Assembly (NCBI GenBank): GCA_945883795.1 | Contig: CAMCYC010000016.1 | Span: 1 to 42,906, forward strand | From: Sulfurimonas crateris | GTDB taxonomy: Bacteria; Campylobacterota; Campylobacteria; Campylobacterales; Sulfurimonadaceae | Direction of reading: 5' to 3' | DNA length: 42,906 nucleotides | In this document: in pieces, positions 28,812 through 37,402 of the stretch | How the letters are laid out: every line of letters begins with the position of its first letter | Numbering within the stretch: position 1 is the stretch's first letter | The notes under the pieces: model-generated | Databases searched by the model: none | Seen by the model: the letters and a program-made list of their open reading frames with translations, nothing else | What the model was told of the DNA's origin: nothing | Translations under genes and position numbers: made by a program

Positions 28812-29204
28812 ATGCAAATACGAGTCTATTATGAAGATACAGACGCAGGTGGGATTGTTTATCATTCCAATTATTTAAATTTTTGCGAGAGAGCTAGAAG
28901 TGACGCTTTTTTTGGTTTAGGATTAATGCCCATTTTGGAATCTGGTCATTTTGTGGCAAAAAGAGTTGTGGCTGATTATTTTTTGAGTGCAAAGTTAGGC
29001 GATTTACTGAAAGTAAAAACTGAGCTTTTAGAGATGCGGGCAGCTTCATTTGTATTAAAGCAGATAATAAGCAAGGATGAAAAAAAACTTTTTGAGCTGG
29101 AAATTACTTTAGCTTATATTACTTTTGAGGGGCGGGTTCAGAAGATAGACATTTCTACAAAAGAGCTTATCACATCACTTTTCTCTGACGATAAAACTAA
29201 GTGA
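28812..29204 (+). CDS. ybgC: YbgC-type acyl-CoA thioesterase (hotdog fold)
   Basis: The 130-residue single hotdog domain has the signature YYEDTDAGGIVYHSNYLNFCERAR, in which the Asp of DTDAGG and the following Tyr-His belong to the 4-hydroxybenzoyl-CoA thioesterase/YbgC active site. YbgC proteins hydrolyse acyl-CoA or acyl-ACP in the cytoplasm. In many proteobacteria the gene sits next to tol-pal, which is not the case here. The ATG follows TAGGAG. The 270-bp region upstream holds a plausible -10 (TAAAAT near 28690) and a 17-codon frame just before the gene, but nothing else recognisable. The short length is normal for the family. Confidence 0.93.
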   Translation: MQIRVYYEDTDAGGIVYHSNYLNFCERARSDAFFGLGLMPILESGHFVAKRVVADYFLSAKLGDLLKVKTELLEMRAASFVLKQIISKDEKKLFELEITLAYITFEGRVQKIDISTKELITSLFSDDKTK

Positions 29205-29222
29205 ACGGCATCCTTCACAACC

Positions 29223-29252
29223 TATAGCCCTCTAATGCATGGAGGGGTTATA
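29223..29252. terminator. Hairpin between ybgC and the convergent gene
   Basis: TATAGCCCTC pairs with GAGGGGTTATA (one wobble, one bulge) around the loop TAATGCAT. It lies 18 bp beyond the ybgC stop and can serve both convergent genes. Confidence 0.65.
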
Positions 29253-29296
29253 AGTCTTGTAATAATCCTTATACTTTTTGAGATAAGAGTCAAAAA

Positions 29297-30499
29297 TTAA
29301 TTTGGAGAAAATTTTACAAATCTTGAAAAAGATGGTCGTAAAAGTTCTATGTTGTAAATCATTTGATTGTTCTGCATTTTAATAGGGTATGCTTGAGCTT
29401 CTTTTGTTATGAGATTATAAAAATAATCAATCCCTACTGTTGTTGTATAATTTATCCAATCATAGGCAATATCATTATTTAAAAGTTCATTTGTTTCTGT
29501 AAGAAAACTATTATATTCGGTAATAGAATTTGCTACTATCATCCCTTTTCTATCTTGATATTGAGTCATTGAGAGTAAAAGTGGGTCATAGTTAATTTGT
29601 GTAGAGAGTATATTTTTTGGATGTGTACTATAGAGCGTTAACTGCGACATTATCATGCCTGTTTTCACTATAGGGGTATTCATAAAAAAAGAGCCTGAAT
29701 GTATTGATGTATTGTTTTTAAGTTGGCTTTGAAGATTTGTTGTTCTTGTTGGGATAGAAAACTTTATCACTCGTGGATATCGTGTTGCATCTTGTTTAAA
29801 GTGTTCCTCTTCGTATTGTGACAATTGAGCTCCAATAGGAGAACTATCGTAAAAAATTACAAGTGGAGAAACGGCCTGTTTTAAGAGTAAATCACTTTGT
29901 GCCATATAGTCTATACCGCCATAATAAAAAGAAAGAGGTGCGATAGTGGATTCTTTTTTGTGAATAGTTGGAAAATAGATACTAAGAGCAGGGTTAAGAG
30001 CCAAAACATTATCTGCACCTTTTTGTGTAAGTGGTGCTATTACATAGGAAAATCCATCTTTTTGGAGTTGGGTAATTCCCGTTTGTATATCTTCTATATT
30101 TTCACTTTCTATTTTGTAACTTTTAAGTGTAAATGCACGATTTTTTGCAATAAGATAAGCAAAAACAGCATTAGTCGTTGACGCTGTATATTTACCAATC
30201 GTTTTGTATGGAAGGAGCATGGCTATTCGTATTTCTTCCGTTTTAATAGTTGAACCGAGGTTTAAAATGGAAACATGCATCATTCTCATTTGCTCTTGTT
30301 CCTCATTTTCAAGTTTTGTATCAGCGTATGCCAAAAACGAAAAAATCATATTTTTTTTAAGATATTCTCTTAAACAAAAAGTGTCACAAGGGTAAGGGTC
30401 AAGATTTTGTATATAAATTGTGGGCAAAGGAATATCAGAGAGTAAATAGCTTTTCGCAAAGATGGAGAATGGTAGAAGTAGAAGGAATATTTTTTTCAT
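29297..30499 (-). CDS. Periplasmic-binding-fold protein of unknown function
   Basis: The 400-residue secreted protein has a signal peptide (MKKIFLLLLPFSIFAKS). The body reads like a type-1 periplasmic binding fold: IRIAMLLPYKTIGKYTASTTN at the first strand, then QTGITQLQKDGFSYVIAPLT, LSIYFPTIH and PLVIFYDSSPIGAQL. This is the LpoA/branched-chain amino-acid receptor type of alternation. I do not recognise a specific family, and the ligand or partner is unknown. A Cys pair near the N-terminus (PCDTFC) might form a disulfide. It overlaps the uracil-DNA glycosylase gene by 4 bp, so they are co-translated, although the functions look unrelated. Another possible role is a peptidoglycan-synthesis activator, but this is only fold resemblance. 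Confidence 0.6.
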   Translation of the reverse strand: MKKIFLLLLPFSIFAKSYLLSDIPLPTIYIQNLDPYPCDTFCLREYLKKNMIFSFLAYADTKLENEEQEQMRMMHVSILNLGSTIKTEEIRIAMLLPYKTIGKYTASTTNAVFAYLIAKNRAFTLKSYKIESENIEDIQTGITQLQKDGFSYVIAPLTQKGADNVLALNPALSIYFPTIHKKESTIAPLSFYYGGIDYMAQSDLLLKQAVSPLVIFYDSSPIGAQLSQYEEEHFKQDATRYPRVIKFSIPTRTTNLQSQLKNNTSIHSGSFFMNTPIVKTGMIMSQLTLYSTHPKNILSTQINYDPLLLSMTQYQDRKGMIVANSITEYNSFLTETNELLNNDIAYDWINYTTTVGIDYFYNLITKEAQAYPIKMQNNQMIYNIELLRPSFSRFVKFSPN

Positions 30500-31155
30500 A
30501 AGCAGCTCTTTATGGTTTTTAAATCACTTAATGTGATATCTTTGAGTTTGGGATTTCTGAGTAAATAACTAGGATGATAAATCGGTATAAGTTTATAGCT
30601 TTTGAAATCTATAACATTTCCTCTGACACTTTCAAAATTTTCACTTTCACCTGTTACTTTACTATAAGCATCTTTACCTAATGTAATAATTACTTTTGGT
30701 TTAATAAAATTGATTTGTGAAAAAAGGTATGATTTACAAGAGTTCCATTCGGATTCGGATGGAGTGTTAGCATTTGAAGGTTTACATTTTACAGCATGGG
30801 TGAAATAGACTTCACTTGGTTGTAGATTTAAAACATTCTGACACATCTTTTTTAAACTTTCTCCAGAACGACCCACAAAATAGGAATTAGTATCATCTTC
30901 ATTAGAGGAAACACTAAAGTCTATTATCATTAATTGTGCGTTTGGATTGCCATATCCACTCATACTTTGAGAACGAGATTTACTCAAATCGCAGAGTTGA
31001 CATGTAGAAATATGTGTAGATAACTGTTCTAAACTCGAAGGTGTAGAATAGTTGGTTTTTGGATTGACAGAAAAAGGGTCTATGTATTCAAAACCTAAAG
31101 CTTTAAGGCGGTAAAGATTTTGAAGTAGAACGAGATTTTGAAAAGATTTCAGCAC
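30496..31155 (-). CDS. Uracil-DNA glycosylase family 4-like protein, altered motif A
   Basis: The 219-residue protein has the four cysteines of the family-4 [4Fe-4S] cluster: C52 and C55 (CQLCDLSKSR), C124 (HAVKCKP) and C140 (WNSC). It also has YFVGRSGESL, the NxNTP-type loop (KPSNANTPSESEW), and motif B HPSYLLRN at 194-201. Family 4 enzymes excise uracil from DNA. The first motif, normally GEAPGxxED, here reads IDFSVSSNEDD: the Gly-Glu-Ala-Pro-Gly is gone and only the acidic pair remains. Activity may thus be changed, or the protein may have another role. The N-terminal 45 residues are helical. It overlaps the next gene by 4 bp and diverges from the EAL gene. Confidence 0.82.
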   Translation of the reverse strand: MLKSFQNLVLLQNLYRLKALGFEYIDPFSVNPKTNYSTPSSLEQLSTHISTCQLCDLSKSRSQSMSGYGNPNAQLMIIDFSVSSNEDDTNSYFVGRSGESLKKMCQNVLNLQPSEVYFTHAVKCKPSNANTPSESEWNSCKSYLFSQINFIKPKVIITLGKDAYSKVTGESENFESVRGNVIDFKSYKLIPIYHPSYLLRNPKLKDITLSDLKTIKSCL

Positions 31156-31264
31156 AATTTCCTTATTTAAAAGTAGGGCGTGAGTATATTTAAAGAGTTG
31201 TTAAAATATACTTTATTGATTTTTTTGGTACACTATCTTTTTTTAAAGTGAAGTGGGAGTATGT

Positions 31265-32818
31265 ATGGGTTTAAAAATTGAGAGTTTTACATTAACTTTG
31301 TTCGGCGACATTTCTGAAATAATTTTTAGTATTGAAAAGATAAAGACAGAGCATGGGCTGATACATATCGTTGCAAATAATTACGATACACCTTTGGTTC
31401 AAAAGTTGCAGGCAGAATTTTTACAAATCTTGCCAAAAATTGGTATAAGCTTGATACACCATGAAGACAAAGAAAAAATCTTTGTACTTGCATACTTTTT
31501 AGATGAGACAATAGGCGACCACTCTATCTCTGATAAACTTTTAATGCAGTTACACTTAGAAAATAGCTTAAAAGAAAATCTGATACAAGATTATAGAAGT
31601 AAACTTTTTAATAAATATTTTACAGATAATTTAACAAATCTCCCAAATGTATATCAACTTAGAAAAGATTTAGGTGATAATGAAAATGCGGGTCTTGTAA
31701 TTATTAGCTTAGATAATCTAAAAACAATTAGTAATTTTTATGGGTTTGTTGTATGTGATTTTAGTGTTGAAGAGGTTGGAAAAGAGCTTAAATCTAGAAT
31801 GAAAGAGCATAAAGTGTATAAACTATCAGAGGATGAGTTTGCTATAATTTTGGAAGATAATTTGCCATTTTATACATTAAAAACTTTTTTAAATGAACTC
31901 TATGAAAGCATACAAAATGTTGTCGTAAAATACCAAGATATAAAAATATTTATTGATTTTACACTTGCTTCTTGCTCTAATACCAATAATCAAGAGATGT
32001 TTTCAAAAGTCTCCATGGCAATGAAATATGCAAAAGATAATAGACTGAGATTTTGGATATATGAGGACAGAATGCATTTTGAAAATGAGTATGAAAAAAA
32101 TATTCATCTCTCAGGAATTGTACGACATGCTGTAGAGAATTCTAAAATTATCCCTTATTATCAAGCTGTTATTGATAATAAAACTTTAAAAATTGTCAAA
32201 TATGAATGTTTGGCAAGGATGATAGATGAAAATGGCAAAATACTTTCCCCTTTACTATTTATCCCAATAGCAAAAAAAATAAAAGTTTATAATGTTGTGA
32301 CAAAAACAATTATAGATAAATCTTTTGCTGCATTTGAAAATAGTGAGTTATCTTTTAATATAAACTTGTCTATTGAAGATATTATGAGTAGTGAAATTTT
32401 TAACTTTATTTTAGAAAAACTCAAAAACTCCAAAGCATCTTCCCGTGTAACTTTTGAAGTTTTGGAATCAGAAGCTGTACAAGATTTTCAAAGAGTGGGT
32501 AAATTTGTAAGCGAAGTGAGACGCTATGGTGCAAAAATTGCTATAGACGATTTTGGAAGCGGATATTCAAATTTTTCCTATTTGACAAAAATGAGCCCAG
32601 ATTATATAAAAATAGATGGTTCTCTTATAAAAGAGATTGATGTGGATAAAAATGCACTTTTAGTGGTTGAAACTATTGTGCAATTCGCTCAAAAATTAGG
32701 TGTAAAAACGATAGCAGAATATGTAAGTTCAAGCACTATCATGAATAAAGTGCAATCCTTGGGAATTGATTATTCTCAAGGATATTATATAGATGAACCC
32801 TCAGTTAATTTTAAATAA
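31265..32818 (+). CDS. c-di-GMP phosphodiesterase, degenerate GGDEF plus EAL
   Basis: The protein has 517 residues from the ATG at 31265 (GGGAG five bases upstream; a GTG at 31253 is less likely). Residues 1-110 are an unassigned N-terminal domain. A GGDEF-like domain (about 115-270) keeps the fold start NLTNLPNVYQL, but its signature is LSEDEF, so it cannot be a cyclase and may bind nucleotide. The EAL domain (about 285-517) appears complete: ECLAR for EAL, FNINLS, FEVLESE, DDFGSG, DYIKIDG and the late Glu in TIAEYV, then QGYYIDEP. It should hydrolyse cyclic di-GMP to pGpG. Its stop codon lies inside a hairpin that is repeated beyond the next gene. A cytoplasmic location is likely, as no membrane helix is seen. 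Confidence 0.9.
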   Translation: MGLKIESFTLTLFGDISEIIFSIEKIKTEHGLIHIVANNYDTPLVQKLQAEFLQILPKIGISLIHHEDKEKIFVLAYFLDETIGDHSISDKLLMQLHLENSLKENLIQDYRSKLFNKYFTDNLTNLPNVYQLRKDLGDNENAGLVIISLDNLKTISNFYGFVVCDFSVEEVGKELKSRMKEHKVYKLSEDEFAIILEDNLPFYTLKTFLNELYESIQNVVVKYQDIKIFIDFTLASCSNTNNQEMFSKVSMAMKYAKDNRLRFWIYEDRMHFENEYEKNIHLSGIVRHAVENSKIIPYYQAVIDNKTLKIVKYECLARMIDENGKILSPLLFIPIAKKIKVYNVVTKTIIDKSFAAFENSELSFNINLSIEDIMSSEIFNFILEKLKNSKASSRVTFEVLESEAVQDFQRVGKFVSEVRRYGAKIAIDDFGSGYSNFSYLTKMSPDYIKIDGSLIKEIDVDKNALLVVETIVQFAQKLGVKTIAEYVSSSTIMNKVQSLGIDYSQGYYIDEPSVNFK

Positions 32819-32823
32819 CTGAG
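32778..32823. repeat. 46-bp direct repeat, copy at the EAL gene 3' end
   Basis: It matches 35598-35643 at 43 of 46 positions. It includes the last 13 codons of the EAL gene and the hairpin. The two copies bracket the glucan synthase gene with a period of 2,820 bp. Confidence 0.9.
32800..32823. terminator. Hairpin over the EAL stop codon
   Basis: A perfect 8-bp stem CTCAGTTA/TAACTGAG encloses ATTTTAAA, and the right arm contains the EAL stop codon TAA. It lies between two convergent genes and could be a weak bidirectional terminator, though it lacks a T tract directly after the stem. Confidence 0.5.
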
Positions 32824-32828
32824 AGCCA

Positions 32829-35423
32829 TTAAAATTCAACTTTTTTTTGTCCACGAATCTCTATAATTCTTAAAATAATCGCCGAAATATAAGGGATACT
32901 TTGTACCAAAAGTGTTAGAGCAAATAAATCTATCTCAATAATTTCATTTTCATTACTCCAAAGAAGTCCAAAAAATGAACCAAGCAGTAAAAAAGCTAAT
33001 ATGGATTCATATATTATAGGATTGGAGGAAGATTTTTTTGTATTTCCCCCTTTTTCCGTTCTCTTAAAAGGTAATTTATCTTTTACAAATCCATCAAAAA
33101 CTGCTTTAAAAATTGTAAGTTGCAAACTCATAGCCGCAAATGCACCCAAAAGTGAATGAAAGAAATCGGCTTTTACTCTTGTTTTATAAAGTACAAAAGA
33201 GTGAATGACATTGACCAAAAATGAGGTTAAAATCGGTATGGTTAAAGCGATAGTAGGAATTGTAACACCTACAAAAATAATCACTGGAACCCAGATAATA
33301 TTTAAAACAGCAGTAACTGTTCCAAGTGCATCAGATAGCCAAAAAAACCATCCTGTTATAAAATGATGCTTTTGCGCATGCGTTAGTGTCGTGGAAGAGG
33401 ATTTGAAATGTTTCCAATGTTTTTTAAGAATCTGTATCGCACCATACGCCCATCTATGGCGTTGATTTTTAAATGCTTCTAGCGTGTCTGGAAGAAGTCC
33501 ATATCCATATCTACGGTTTGTATAATGTGCGATATATCCTGCCTCAAAAAGTCTTAAACCAAGTTCGCTATCTTCAACAATTGTATCGGTATTCCATTGC
33601 CCAACTTCATCAAAGGCACTTTTGCGAAGTAGTAGCATTGTTCCATGAGCAACGATAGCATTTTCTTCATTGCGTTTTACCATGCCAATGTCAAAAAAAC
33701 CTGCGTATTCTGCGTTCATAGCAGATTTGAAAAGTGATTCATCCCCATCTCTGTGGTCTTGAGGCGCTTGAACTAATGCAACTTTTGCATCATCAAAAAT
33801 CGGTACTAAATCAATAAGCCAATTTGGACTTATTACATAATCGGCATCAATAATAGCTAAAATTTCAGTGTCTGGATTAGTAGAAGACAGAGCAGCATTA
33901 AGCGCTCCAGCTTTAAACCCAGTACATTGAATATCAAGATAAATAAATTTTGGACCGAGTTTTTCACATAACTCTTTGATAGGGGTTTTATAAAAATCTT
34001 CAGGGGTATTATTGATAATAACAAGCACTTCATAATTTGTATATTTTAGTTGTGATAATGCTATGAGCGTTTCTTCAAGAACATGGGGCTGTTCTTTGTA
34101 CGCTGGTACATGAATACTTACAAAAGGGACTTGATTTGATTTTAAATCAAGCGGAATAAGTCTTCTAGGGGGAAGCCCAATTGTACATTTAAAAAGTTCA
34201 TTCGCTTTGGCAAGAGTGATAATTGTAAGTGGTATCATAAGCATAGTTCCCATACCCCACATCACCCATACCCCAAAATTCATATAGTGAATAAAAGGAT
34301 AAACTGCAGACATGACAATACCAAAAGAGATACCTTGTGCAGCAAGAGCGTAAGTGATAGCATGCGTAAAGTTCATATATTGATTTCTTAAACCAATGAA
34401 AGTTAAAACAGAACCTAAAAAAGCTGCCACAACCATTTGAATAAACCAATATGGATAGACAAGAACATCCCCATGTAACTCAAATTTCAGATTGCGATTA
34501 GCATCAAATATTCCCCAATACTCTCCAACTCCACCCTCATCTTTTCCTTTCCATGGTTGGTCAAAAGCTTCAAGAAGGTTATAAGTGATATGCTGTTTTT
34601 TGGCTAAAATTAAAAATTTTCTAATAACGGTTGCTTGATTCTTTGGACTTGCAATGGCATCTTGATAATTATAACCTTGACTTGGCCAACCAAACTCCCC
34701 AATAGTAATTTGTTTATTTTTAAAAATATCTGTTGCTTGGGTATATACATTTTTGAAAAATGGCATAAAATTTTCAGCTTTGATTTTTTCCCAATATGGA
34801 AGAATGTGCATGTAGATAAAGTCTACCTCATTTGCCAAAGTTGGATTGTCAAACCAAATATTCCATACCTCCGCAGTAGTGACAAGCACTTTATGTTCAT
34901 GAAAGAGAATGCTTTTTCGATTTTTATTTTGTTTATTTGCTTCTGCATTGAGAGTAAAGAGCATTTGTTTAAAATCTCTGATAATGGTCACTAATTCTTC
35001 AAATTTTAAATCTTTACGAAGCAATACCTCATTTCCTACAATAACTGCATCCATATTTGTAAAATAGAGTGAAATAAGTGTTTTTGAAAGTTCTATTTCT
35101 TTAGTGTTGGCATCTGCATCAGAAGATAACCAGAGACCAAAATATGTCTGCATGCCAAGTTGTTTTGCAAACGGTAATACTTTTTGGGCATCAGAAGCAG
35201 AGTAAAGTCTAATCTTATTCGTAAAGCGTTTTAGAAGTTTTAAATCATGAATTATTTCATCATCACTTAACAACTCTTTTCTTGCATTTTTATAAGGCGT
35301 GTACGAGAGCGATTCTATAATATTATCAGCATCTGGTGGAGATATGATTTTATTGTTATTGTTGAGCCATAAAAAGATTTGAACGAGTGATGCAAAAAGA
35401 ACGGAGCTAATAATATATTTCAT
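32829..35423 (-). CDS. Membrane beta-glucan synthase, GH17-like plus GT2 (NdvB-like)
   Basis: The 864-residue membrane protein has an N-terminal anchor (about 5-20) followed by a periplasmic GH17-like domain. Candidate catalytic residues are E132 in AVIVGNEVLLR and E243 in ITIGEFGWPSQG. Two to three helices (about 325-405) precede a cytoplasmic GT2 domain with VSIHVPAYKEQ, IIDADYV (DxD at 526-528), VEDSELGLRL (E617-D618) and QRHRW (654-658). More helices follow (about 690-860). This architecture matches NdvB of Pseudomonas aeruginosa, which makes periplasmic (1,3)-linked glucans tied to biofilm drug tolerance. The GH17 part would transfer or cyclise chains (inference). The gene is flanked by 46-bp direct repeats and sits next to an EAL gene. 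Confidence 0.88.
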   Translation of the reverse strand: MKYIISSVLFASLVQIFLWLNNNNKIISPPDADNIIESLSYTPYKNARKELLSDDEIIHDLKLLKRFTNKIRLYSASDAQKVLPFAKQLGMQTYFGLWLSSDADANTKEIELSKTLISLYFTNMDAVIVGNEVLLRKDLKFEELVTIIRDFKQMLFTLNAEANKQNKNRKSILFHEHKVLVTTAEVWNIWFDNPTLANEVDFIYMHILPYWEKIKAENFMPFFKNVYTQATDIFKNKQITIGEFGWPSQGYNYQDAIASPKNQATVIRKFLILAKKQHITYNLLEAFDQPWKGKDEGGVGEYWGIFDANRNLKFELHGDVLVYPYWFIQMVVAAFLGSVLTFIGLRNQYMNFTHAITYALAAQGISFGIVMSAVYPFIHYMNFGVWVMWGMGTMLMIPLTIITLAKANELFKCTIGLPPRRLIPLDLKSNQVPFVSIHVPAYKEQPHVLEETLIALSQLKYTNYEVLVIINNTPEDFYKTPIKELCEKLGPKFIYLDIQCTGFKAGALNAALSSTNPDTEILAIIDADYVISPNWLIDLVPIFDDAKVALVQAPQDHRDGDESLFKSAMNAEYAGFFDIGMVKRNEENAIVAHGTMLLLRKSAFDEVGQWNTDTIVEDSELGLRLFEAGYIAHYTNRRYGYGLLPDTLEAFKNQRHRWAYGAIQILKKHWKHFKSSSTTLTHAQKHHFITGWFFWLSDALGTVTAVLNIIWVPVIIFVGVTIPTIALTIPILTSFLVNVIHSFVLYKTRVKADFFHSLLGAFAAMSLQLTIFKAVFDGFVKDKLPFKRTEKGGNTKKSSSNPIIYESILAFLLLGSFFGLLWSNENEIIEIDLFALTLLVQSIPYISAIILRIIEIRGQKKVEF

Positions 35424-35468
35424 GAATATCCCTAATAAAAATCGTCATTGTATATCAAATTTTAAAAA

Positions 35469-35480
35469 TTAGCATGCTAA
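35469..35480. promoter_or_regulatory. Palindrome in the glucan synthase upstream region
   Basis: TTAGCATGCTAA is a perfect 12-bp palindrome 46 bp upstream of the glucan synthase ATG. It could be an operator, but no regulator gene is nearby. Confidence 0.3.
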
Positions 35481-35597
35481 CATTTTTTATCGGCTATTAT
35501 CCGCTATTTCGTTCATATTTTTTTTAGTTTTAATAAATAAAATTTTAAAAGTTGGTTTGAATGTTTGAGTTATATTAAAAAAAGTGAAACATATTAT

Positions 35598-35643
35598 AAG
35601 GATATTATATAAATGAATACTCAGTTAATTTTAAATAACTGAG
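35598..35643. repeat. 46-bp direct repeat, second copy with EAL-tail remnant
   Basis: This copy still reads GYYINEYSVNFK and a stop on the plus strand, the C-terminus of the EAL protein. The upstream in-frame codon is a stop exactly at the repeat edge. It keeps the CTCAGTTA/TAACTGAG hairpin (35620-35643). The EI24 gene ends inside it. Confidence 0.9.
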
Positions 35644-36425
35644 TCTGAATGATGAATCTTTCTTAGCTCTATAAAGTAAGTATGTCCTAAATAAATTACA
35701 TAAAAAATAGCTCCAAAAAATATAGCAAATGGGACAAGTGAGATGAGATAAAGGGCTAATGTTCTGAATTTTATTTTATTACCATTAAAAAACTCTATTT
35801 TTTTGTTTTCTTCTGCAGAACAAAGAGTTGAAGAGATATCATAAGTGATTGTTTTATGAAAGAAATAATACAGCGGATAATTAAGTGCGACTAGATTGAC
35901 AATTGGTATAAAATAGAGCGGTATAAAAACTAAAAAGAGCAAGAGCATCACAAAAGTCCATTTGAGCATAAGTGTGATTCCTAGGAGCATGTTAGAGTGT
36001 CCTATAATTTGTATGTCTGGATAGTGTTTGGATTGAATCTCTTTTAGCACATAGGGTGTTAAAAATCCTAAAACAATAAGTGCCACAAAAATAGAGAGAT
36101 AAAGCACCAAAAAACCACCAATAGCATATACTAAAAAGCTTACAATCCAAGAGGTAAGAGCATAACTCATAAGAAAATTTACAAGCGTATTTCCTTGAAG
36201 TTGTGCATTGAGTGTTTCAGTGTGAGGTATCCCATTTTCTATGGTTGTTTGAGTAGATTCGATATGCATCGCTCCAATTTGGTCTACCCCGTATCCAGCA
36301 ACAGAAAAAAAGATAACATATAAAACAATCATAGTAAGCACAAACGGCATCAATGAATATTTAAGCATCCTTGGACTAAAAAAATCTTTTACACTTAAAG
36401 TTATCAAATCGGTTTCGGTTTTCAT
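35631..36425 (-). CDS. EI24-domain (CysZ-like) membrane protein
   Basis: The 264-residue membrane protein has about five to six hydrophobic helices (for example at 25-45, 90-130, 150-190 and 225-250) and the EI24/CysZ-type segment NYPLYYFFHKTITYDISSTL. CysZ itself is a sulfate transporter, but Campylobacterota EI24 proteins are uncharacterised, so no substrate is assigned. It overlaps the DUF3137 gene by 4 bp and belongs to a lemA-DUF3137-EI24 operon. The last codons (Ser-Val-Ile-stop) lie within the 46-bp repeat, so the C-terminus may have been altered when the repeat formed. Confidence 0.8.
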   Translation of the reverse strand: MKTETDLITLSVKDFFSPRMLKYSLMPFVLTMIVLYVIFFSVAGYGVDQIGAMHIESTQTTIENGIPHTETLNAQLQGNTLVNFLMSYALTSWIVSFLVYAIGGFLVLYLSIFVALIVLGFLTPYVLKEIQSKHYPDIQIIGHSNMLLGITLMLKWTFVMLLLFLVFIPLYFIPIVNLVALNYPLYYFFHKTITYDISSTLCSAEENKKIEFFNGNKIKFRTLALYLISLVPFAIFFGAIFYVIYLGHTYFIELRKIHHSDSVI

Positions 36426-37387
36426 CTTTTACTCCATAATTTTTGATTAAGTTTGAGTTCTTCTACTATACCTAAGGCAAGATGTAGCGTCTTGACATAT
36501 TCCATCGCTATTTTATACTCTAGTAGCGAATGAAATACTGAAGGTTCAAAGAGGTCCTTCTTGTGATAAATCGCTATATAGATTGTTCCACCAATAAAAG
36601 ATACATAAACAGGGTGTTGTGACTTTTGTTGAAAATTGAGCAGGCGTGTCATAAGTGCATGTGAAAGAATATATCGAGCTTCAATCTGGTCTGTAGAGTA
36701 CACAACAAACTCTTTTTCAAAGTTATTATCATCCATTTTTACAAGTTCATCTCTACTCATATTTTTTGATTGGAGCCAATTTCCTAGTAAACTTCCGAAT
36801 GTTTTTTGTGCAGTATCTGCTAGAACGATAGTTTTTCCATGGAAGTTTTTATTAAACTCACTCACAATAAAAAGCCCTTGAAATAGAGTTTCTAAGCTTT
36901 CTTGTCCTTTAGAATTTTTATGTCTTTTTTGAGCATGTATATCTGAAAACTGTATTTTAACACCATCAATTTCACCACTGACAAAATCATTTCCGCTGAA
37001 TCTATCTGGTTTTTGCGTAAAAAGTTCAGATTTATTAAAATCAAGTTCTGAGACATGCATCTCGCTCCAATAAGAAAGTTTTTCATCTATTGCTTTAATA
37101 AGTGGTCCTAAGATAGTAGTTTTGAACTCTTGCGTATAATCTTTGAGAAGCCATTTATATAAAAATACCCCAAAACTAAAATGTCCAACTCCAAAAATCG
37201 CTAAGATATGTGGGCTAAAGTATGAGGAATTAGAAAAACTCAACCCAAAAACTAGGGCAATTACAATATAGAAAACGGCAATAATGATAATTCTATATCG
37301 CAGTTTTTTTCTCTCATTTTCAAGTTTTTGAAGTGGAGGGTAGAGCGTTTTATAATAGAAGTCTGTTAATTCACTCACCGTTTTCAT
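36422..37387 (-). CDS. DUF3137 membrane protein
   Basis: The 321-residue protein has an N-terminal FYKTLYPPLQKLENERKKLR followed by two transmembrane helices (about 30-50 and 55-75) and a cytoplasmic domain with NDFVSGEIDGVKIQFSDIHA, the pattern of DUF3137 proteins. The family is often encoded beside LemA, as here (15 bp from lemA, 4-bp overlap with EI24). Its function is not known; the pairing suggests a LemA partner at the membrane (inference). Confidence 0.85.
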   Translation of the reverse strand: MKTVSELTDFYYKTLYPPLQKLENERKKLRYRIIIIAVFYIVIALVFGLSFSNSSYFSPHILAIFGVGHFSFGVFLYKWLLKDYTQEFKTTILGPLIKAIDEKLSYWSEMHVSELDFNKSELFTQKPDRFSGNDFVSGEIDGVKIQFSDIHAQKRHKNSKGQESLETLFQGLFIVSEFNKNFHGKTIVLADTAQKTFGSLLGNWLQSKNMSRDELVKMDDNNFEKEFVVYSTDQIEARYILSHALMTRLLNFQQKSQHPVYVSFIGGTIYIAIYHKKDLFEPSVFHSLLEYKIAMEYVKTLHLALGIVEELKLNQKLWSKR

Positions 37388-37402
37388 GGGTTTAACAAAT
37401 CC

